Shown here: positions 58,948-64,000 of the stretch, piece after piece
Position numbering within the stretch: position 1 is the stretch's first letter
Layout of the letters: each line of letters opens with the position of its first letter
Source: Pomphorhynchus laevis
Taxonomy: Eukaryota; Acanthocephala; Palaeacanthocephala; Echinorhynchida; Pomphorhynchidae
NCBI GenBank assembly: GCA_012934845.2
Contig: WNNJ02001688.1
Location: forward strand, 90,663-154,662
DNA length: 64,000 nt
Direction of reading: 5' to 3'
Notes under the pieces: generated by a model
What the model saw: only the letters and a program-made list of their open reading frames with translations
What the model was told of the DNA's origin: nothing
The model's database searches: none
Program-made: the position numbers and the translations under genes

Positions 58948-59080
58948 GAGCCCGGGTGGTTTAGTTGGAGAGTGGCGTGTTGGATTGGCTGGATGGCTCA
59001 GATCCCTGTGGAGCTGAGGCCGTGAAACAATGAAGACTCCATAAACTACTGGACTGACTTTGTTTTCTGTTTTATTTTTC
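58948..59080 (+). repeat. Jockey-like LINE 3' end, solo copy
   Basis: GTTGGATTGGCTGG, CTGAGGCCGT and a TTTTCTGTTTT-rich end match 27575-27710 after the Jockey-like ORF2. The start (GGTGGTTTAGTTGG) looks a little like a tRNA A box, so a SINE sharing the LINE tail is possible. No coding sequence is attached. Confidence 0.5.
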
Positions 59081-59299
59081 TGAATGTTTTTCTTTTTAAA
59101 ACTTTTTAGTATTTATATAGTTGTTAACAAAATCTTTATTACTAAATTTTATATTCAGCAGTAATAAGTTAGAATAATGTATGATGACAAATAAGATAAC
59201 AAATCCTGACAGACAATGCACTAAAAAAATTTCCTCTGCTATATAATTATTAAAGAAACTTTTTTAAATAGCTTGCTAGGTATCAAATTCCTAACTAAT

Positions 59300-60020
59300 G
59301 GCATGAATTTAAGTTCTATATAAGAGTACAGATGATGCTGATTCTGCTGGTTCATATCGCGGTTTAATATTCCTGAACAATTCGTTTAAATTTCTTACAA
59401 CTTTACTTTCCCAGCGACTAATAGATTCCCGTTAGTCTTTTATTCTCTGGAACAATTCGGTTTCCGTCATAAGTGATCTAGGTTCGACCGAATAAAACTT
59501 GTTCGAAATCGTGTAACGGTAGTATTCATAACCAGTCGTTAATGTATTCTACATTTATAGATTTCAGTAAATCATTGGACTCTGTAGATCGTAGTTTTAT
59601 TGTATAAACTTAATTACGGTGATGTTAACTTTCTCGAATCTTTCTTACATCTTTTAGCCAAATATGATCACGTTACGAATTTTTGAGGGTATTGACTTCT
59701 CACTGGCAAGGTAGTTATGCAAGAAAACTAGCTCATTCCCTCGTTTTTCCTTACTTCTTGGTATACATTCCCCAAACTCTCATGATACTAATGATATTGC
59801 CGTTGTTTTATATGCTAATGATCTAATGATAATCTTGGATAGCATAAAATCCAAAATTCAAGGATATTAAATATCTCTATCATCCTTCCGCGTATGTTAG
59901 CTAAGAATAAGTATAAGGAAGGAAAATGTTATAAAGTTCCGTTGAGGAGGTCAACTTTGTCGTAAGTATCACCCTTTTCTAAATAAGAATGATGCTAGAT
60001 TACAGTTTTAATATTAATCG
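59300..60020 (+). pseudogene. LINE RT fragment related to the 19.4-kb element
   Basis: The plus strand gives SYRGLIFLNNSFKFLTTLLS, EQFGFRHK, FIDFSKSLDSVDRSFIV (motif A), LYANDLMIILDS (motif C, YAND for YADD) and NVIKFR then GGQLCRKYHPFLN. The order and wording match the RT at 21689-22931. It has many breaks and no endonuclease or tail. Confidence 0.65.
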
Positions 60021-60024
60021 TTTC

Positions 60025-60470
60025 ACAACTGGATGCATTTTCTTTACCACGAATAATACCTTATAAATACTGAGCATATAGTATGCTCGATATCAATAAT
60101 TCGTATCACAAAATTCAACCGCATGAAAATGAAATATATTATATCGGTTTTGAGCGAGCGGACGTCTTTATCACTTCCATCGAATGTAATTTTGACTAAA
60201 ACACATTTGCAGTCTTTTTTCGAAGATGAAAATATCAACGCACTTTCGTTTATCTGGATGATATTATGATTGACAGTTCGAACCGCGAATAACATGATCA
60301 CAAAGATTTTTGAGAAACTCAGATAAATACAAAATTGAGATAAATCGATTTAATGTTCACTGTTAGTATAGTATGCTTGCATGGATATAATATTTACAAC
60401 GGTATAATTTGTCAAAAGCTCAGTCATTCAACCCATTCGAGATTTACCAGTGCCAACCAACACTGATAAG
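60025..60470. other. Unassigned stretch
   Basis: A minus-strand frame at 60044-60301 is open but I cannot assign it. The rest is AT-rich. Confidence 0.45.
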
Positions 60471-60548
60471 TTAATAATACAAATTTATTTAATGTGACAA
60501 ATGCGTACAAGCTGTATGCTTACAAGTCTACAAACAAAAATGAAAAAG

Positions 60549-62110
60549 TCAAGTGGATAAATTGTTAAAATGGGATCGGATTTGTCGTTTGAAGCACTGC
60601 AGGGAAGTTGATTGGCGTATATGAATGGGCAGATGATTCCACGATAGAGGAGCAGCCACCAGGAAGGAGCAGAGTCCAAAGGAGGTAGAGTAGTTTGGGA
60701 CATGTAAAAGAAGGGAATTACAGGAACGCAAGGAACAGTAAACAGGACGAGAATTATCAAGAAAAGGAAGGTTGAGAAATGAAGGGGTATGAAAAGTTAC
60801 AAGGCGGAAAGCAACGATAAGAAGACGAATTTGAACACGACAATAAATTGTAGGCAAATCGAGAGAAGAAAGATGGTAGGATGTATGATTAAAACGACGA
60901 AGACGGAGGAGAATTCGGACAGCTGCGTTGACGATGCGTTGTAGGGGAAGAAGAGTGAATTTAGGTGAGTTGGAAAATAGACTAAGACAATAATCGAGTC
61001 TAGAAAAAAGGAGAGATGATATGAGAGTCATACAAGAAGGGAAATCGATCAATCTACGAACTTGACGGAGGTTGCGGAGTATCAAGGTAGATGAGCGTAC
61101 TTTATCTCTAACGAAAGGTTTAAGTGAAAGTCGGTTGTCAAAATGGAAGCCTAGGAAAACGAGATTATCAACGATAGGAAGAATTGTAGAATTTAATGAT
61201 ACGGAGGGAGGTTCGAAGCCGAGGCGTCGAGGTAGGATCCACATAATTTTGGATTTATCAGGATTCAGAGAAAGGCGAAGGGAAGAAAGATGATTGGAAA
61301 TTGAGACAAGACAGTCCGAAGCGGAAACACTAAGATCGTGAATACGATAAACAGGTGCATGAGCATAGATGAGAATGTCATCAGCATATTACATAACATG
61401 GAAGTTAAATTTATGAGAAATCGAAGACAAATCACCAAGAAGAAGAGAGAAAAGTATAGGGCCTAATACGGAGCCTTGTGGAACACCGGACGGAATGGAC
61501 GAAGGATGAGAGAGAAGAGTTAGAATATACGCGAAATGTACGGTTTGATAGATATGAAGAAAACCATGATACAGTGGGTAAAGAGAAGCCATAATCATGA
61601 CGAAGGCGATGGAGAAGAATCGAGTGATCGACGATGTCAAAAGCAGACGATAGATCAAGAGAAACTATGACACTACATAATTTTGATCGCGCGATATGAG
61701 TAAGTCGTTATAAACTTTAAGACATGCAATTTCGGTAGAGTAATTAGAGCGAAAAGCGGCTTGGAAGGGAGGAAATAAGTTAGAGGAATAGAGATATGTA
61801 TTAACTTGCTTAAGAACGAGACGCTCAAGGAGTTTAGAGAGGGTTGGGAGAAGTGAAATTGGACGGTACGAAGATGGTAGTGAGGAGTCGAGAGATTGCT
61901 TTTTGATGAGAGGACGAACAGTGGCGCATTTCCAGATGGAAGGAAATGTACAGCTACGGATGGACGAGTTGAACAATGTGGTTAGGAAGGGTAAGATAAA
62001 AGTGCAGATATTTTTAAGCAAGTGAGTGGGAATTGGGTCAGAAGGAGAGGTTTTATTAGGTAATGACAGCAGAACCGAAGAAACTTCATCAGACGAAACG
62101 GAAGAAGGTG
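60549..62110 (-). pseudogene. L2-like reverse transcriptase and C-terminus
   Basis: Blocks: TFPSIWKCATVRPLIKKQSL, SYRPISLLPTLSKLLERLVL, LFPPFQAAFRSNYSTEIACL, SGVPQGSVLGPILFSLLLGD (motif B intact), YADDILIYAH in another frame (motif C), NPDKSKIMWILPRR, LVFLGFHFDNRLSLKPFVRD and LDYCLSLFSNSPKFTLLPLQ. The C-terminal frame (61244-60549) is long and clean. Motif order is canonical for L2/CR1. Sister of the element at 56191-57808. Confidence 0.85.
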
Positions 62111-62281
62111 GAATAGTTCTGGGAGGAAGTATTTAAAGAGAAGAGTGGGTACAAGGGGCTATGGGTAGTAGGGAAAGTAAATTAGATAGTTTAGTTTGTA
62201 GATAAGAAGAAAATTCATCAGGATTTATATTACAAGGTAGATGATCGTGAAAGAATTGAGTTTAAGATTTTCCAATGAGAT

Positions 62282-63418
62282 TTAGAGTTGAAGATGACTC
62301 GAGTTGATTTCGCCAAAAGAGAGTACGTTTAGTACGTATAAGAATGAGATGTGAACGGCGTTGAGAAAAGTAGGAATCACGAAGATTTGGAGGGAGTGAG
62401 TTGAGTGAACGTTTAAGAAACGTTTAACATACGAAAAGAGTGTCCGAATCGAACCAGGGAGCATGGCGCAAGCGCTGGGAACGTCGAAGTCGACTAGGCA
62501 GAAGGTTATTGAGGATCGACGTAAGTTCAGAATCAAACAGAATGCAGAGATCATCGGGAGAGAGATAGTTAAGAGGAAGTGAAAAGAGTGAAGAATTGAG
62601 TAAGGCTGTGCAGAGAACAGGGATATCGAGAAGCTTCCAGGGTCGACTTGGTGTAGATAAAGGTAAAGGCGGAGAAGGAGGATGGGGACGAGTAAGAGTA
62701 AGAGTGACAAGGAAATGATCGGACAAACCAGGATCAGTAATTGACAAGGAGGTATAGTCATTGAAGCAGTTAGGAACAGCAATGATGTCGAGAGCACCGC
62801 CGAGAATATGAGTTGGGCTTGTTGAAAGTAATTTATAGTTAAAATCAGAAAAAAATTAGTTAAAGTGATAGAGTCAGAGTCAGACGGGCGATCAAGACGA
62901 ATGTTAAAGTCACCGAGAACAAAAGAAGGAGTATAAGACAATGAACAGTGAGACATTAGATCTGCAAGGTCGTTAAAGAAGATACGTGATGGGGCAACTG
63001 AACCTGGACGGTATACAATCACAAGTTCCAGAGGGAAAGGCGTTGATAATCTGCATATGAGTAATTCGAACGAAGTGTAACGGATGTTAACGTTGATTTT
63101 ACGTAAAGACATTGGGTGACGAGCAATGGCAACAATACCGCCATGGTTAGAAGCAGTAGATGTATGAGATGCAATTTGACGAGCTGATTCAACTAGAGAA
63201 CAACCAGAGCGACATAGACGACGAATAGCAAGATCGTCGGAGTCAGAGTGCCAGGATTCGGTAATGCAGAGAATATCGATAGATAATTGATCGAAGATAT
63301 CGAGAAGCATATCAGCTTTATGAAGAATGGAGCGAGTATTGAATAGACTAAGACGAAAAGTATGCTTAGGAGCGAGATCGACTAGCGAAGAAGACAAGGG
63401 GGAGAGATGGGACGCCAT
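62282..63418 (-). CDS. L2-like APE endonuclease (ORF2 N-terminus)
   Basis: A 378-residue frame starts MASHLSPLSSSLVDLAPK. It contains RLSLFNTRSILHKADML (first APE motif with its Asn), DILCITESWHSDSD (catalytic Glu), GGIVAIARH, ELVIVYRPGS and FVLGDFNIRLDRPSD. The SDHFLV motif that closes the domain is in the overlapping frame 62747-62424 (MSITDPGLSDHFLVTL), so one frame change splits it. The enzyme nicks chromosomal DNA to prime reverse transcription. Confidence 0.8.
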   Translation of the reverse strand: MASHLSPLSSSLVDLAPKHTFRLSLFNTRSILHKADMLLDIFDQLSIDILCITESWHSDSDDLAIRRLCRSGCSLVESARQIASHTSTASNHGGIVAIARHPMSLRKINVNIRYTSFELLICRLSTPFPLELVIVYRPGSVAPSRIFFNDLADLMSHCSLSYTPSFVLGDFNIRLDRPSDSDSITLTNFFLILTINYFQQAQLIFSAVLSTSLLFLTASMTIPPCQLLILVCPIISLSLLLLLVPILLLRLYLYLHQVDPGSFSISLFSAQPYSILHSFHFLLTISLPMISAFCLILNLRRSSITFCLVDFDVPSACAMLPGSIRTLFSYVKRFLNVHSTHSLQIFVIPTFLNAVHISFLYVLNVLSFGEINSSHLQL

Positions 63419-63424
63419 CGAATT

Positions 63425-63880
63425 TTTGGCCTTGTGTGAAGAACGTGAAAATTTCTGTTGATTTTACGTATAGATAAGGATGACTTGCCGTTTTTTTCAC
63501 GTCGATGTTTTTCAATGCGAGCTAAATTGAGCTGGGCAATATCAGAAGGGGAGCGGTCAGGAAAGATACGGCAAGTAGATGAAGTGGTAAGAAGTTTAAA
63601 ACGTTGGGAGAGTACCGAAGAGGCATGTGAACTATGTCGGAAAACGATTTTTAAGAGTGGAGGACTGAGATGATTGGATTTAGTGGATTTGTTTAAACGA
63701 ATAAAGGATACAGGAGCGATATTATTGAAGAGTGATGGGTTATCATCAGGTAGAATGGTTGCTAGGATAGACCTGAAAGCAGATACATCATCATCGAGGC
63801 GAGATTGTGGAGAAGCAGATTCGGAAAGCTTTAAGTTTGATATGATTATACAGCGATCGCGCGAAGGAAAACGATTTTGT
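63425..63880 (-). pseudogene. L2-like ORF1 (RNA-binding protein), partial
   Basis: The minus strand reads CIIISNLKLSES, DDDVSAFRSILATILPDDNP, VSFIRLNKSTKSNHLSPPLL, KIVFRHSSHASSVLSQRFKL and RIFPDRSPSDIAQLNLARIE. This matches the RRM-like ORF1 of CR1/L2 LINEs, with I-V/I-x-N/G-L/I at the start, R-L-G/N-K, then P-L-K-I/V-x-F and a D-R/L-S/T-P-x-x end. It appears to end just before ORF2. Longer plus-strand frames across it are shadows. Confidence 0.6.
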
Positions 63881-64000
63881 GGAGTGGTGGACGGACAGAG
63901 CTGGTAGGAGTCGAGGTAGATGAGCAGATAGAAGTGGAAATGACAGGGGTGCTTGATAAAGAATTAATATTGGTTGGAGCAAGTGTGACAGGAGCGGGGT

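Larger units (their letters stand above)
60472..64000 (-). mobile_element. L2-like LINE, long, runs past the window end
   Basis: The minus strand carries ORF1 (about 63880-63425), APE endonuclease (63418-62282), RT (about 62110-61240) and C-terminal region (61244-60549), then a 3' UTR ending near 60472 with ATTAAATAAATTTGTATTAT. ORF order and motifs are those of CR1/L2 elements. Few breaks are seen relative to its length, so it is younger than most LINEs here. The 5' end lies outside. Confidence 0.85.

Noticed and set aside
60044-60301. A reverse transcriptase remnant of another class on the minus strand
   Set aside because: The similarity was limited to a few hydrophobic residues and no catalytic motif was present.
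56795-63907. Plus-strand frames at 56795, 61072, 63458 and 63674 as genes
   Set aside because: They are shadows of minus-strand LINE ORFs that carry clear motifs.
1-64000. LTR elements or virus-derived genes
   Set aside because: I found no paired long terminal repeats, no protease or integrase motif and no capsid- or envelope-like frame.

Overview
The window is strongly AT-rich animal DNA with spliced host exons and a dense layer of decayed retroelements. The LINE, Penelope-like and SINE types, and the cysteine-rich LINE ORF1 modules, fit an invertebrate, most likely an arthropod and probably an insect. No sequence here fixes the species. Nothing is bacterial. I saw no CRISPR array, rRNA gene, intact tRNA gene or convincing LTR element.

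Layout. 0-5 kb: end of a LINE, a Penelope-like element (PLE) with its GIY-YIG domain at the N-terminus, a 360-bp tandem unit carrying a hammerhead-like motif, and a second PLE fragment. 6.3-11.1 kb: two copies of an R2-like LINE (cysteine-rich N-terminus, YADD-type reverse transcriptase, zinc knuckle, restriction-like endonuclease). 14.5-15.0 kb: two tRNA-headed SINEs with a related ribozyme-like module. 16.5-18.1 kb: an RTE LINE. 18.6-24.5 kb: palindromic repeats around a long APE-type LINE. 24.9-27.7 kb: a Jockey-like LINE. 31.9-34.5 kb: a third R2-like LINE. 34.8-38.8 kb, perhaps to 42.1 kb: the 3' part of an unrecognised host gene on the minus strand. 39.6-42.8 kb: a near-perfect 721-bp inverted repeat. 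44.2-46.6 kb: two more R2-like remnants and a canonical hammerhead core. 46.7-54.7 kb: many PLE tails and pieces. 55.4-58.5 kb: a ~289-bp satellite split by a CR1/L2-like LINE with an 8-bp target duplication. 59-64 kb: another LINE fragment and a long L2-like LINE running off the end.

Two results matter most. First, a hammerhead-like module in permuted (type II) strand order occurs in two unrelated backbones, with compensated changes in its closing stem. Second, four exons (possibly five) of a host gene join in a consistent reading phase up to a stop codon, although most are too short to stand out as ORFs. Nearly all other coding sequence is broken, so the region reads as a transposon graveyard around one host gene. 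All family assignments come from reading motifs by eye, without a database search.
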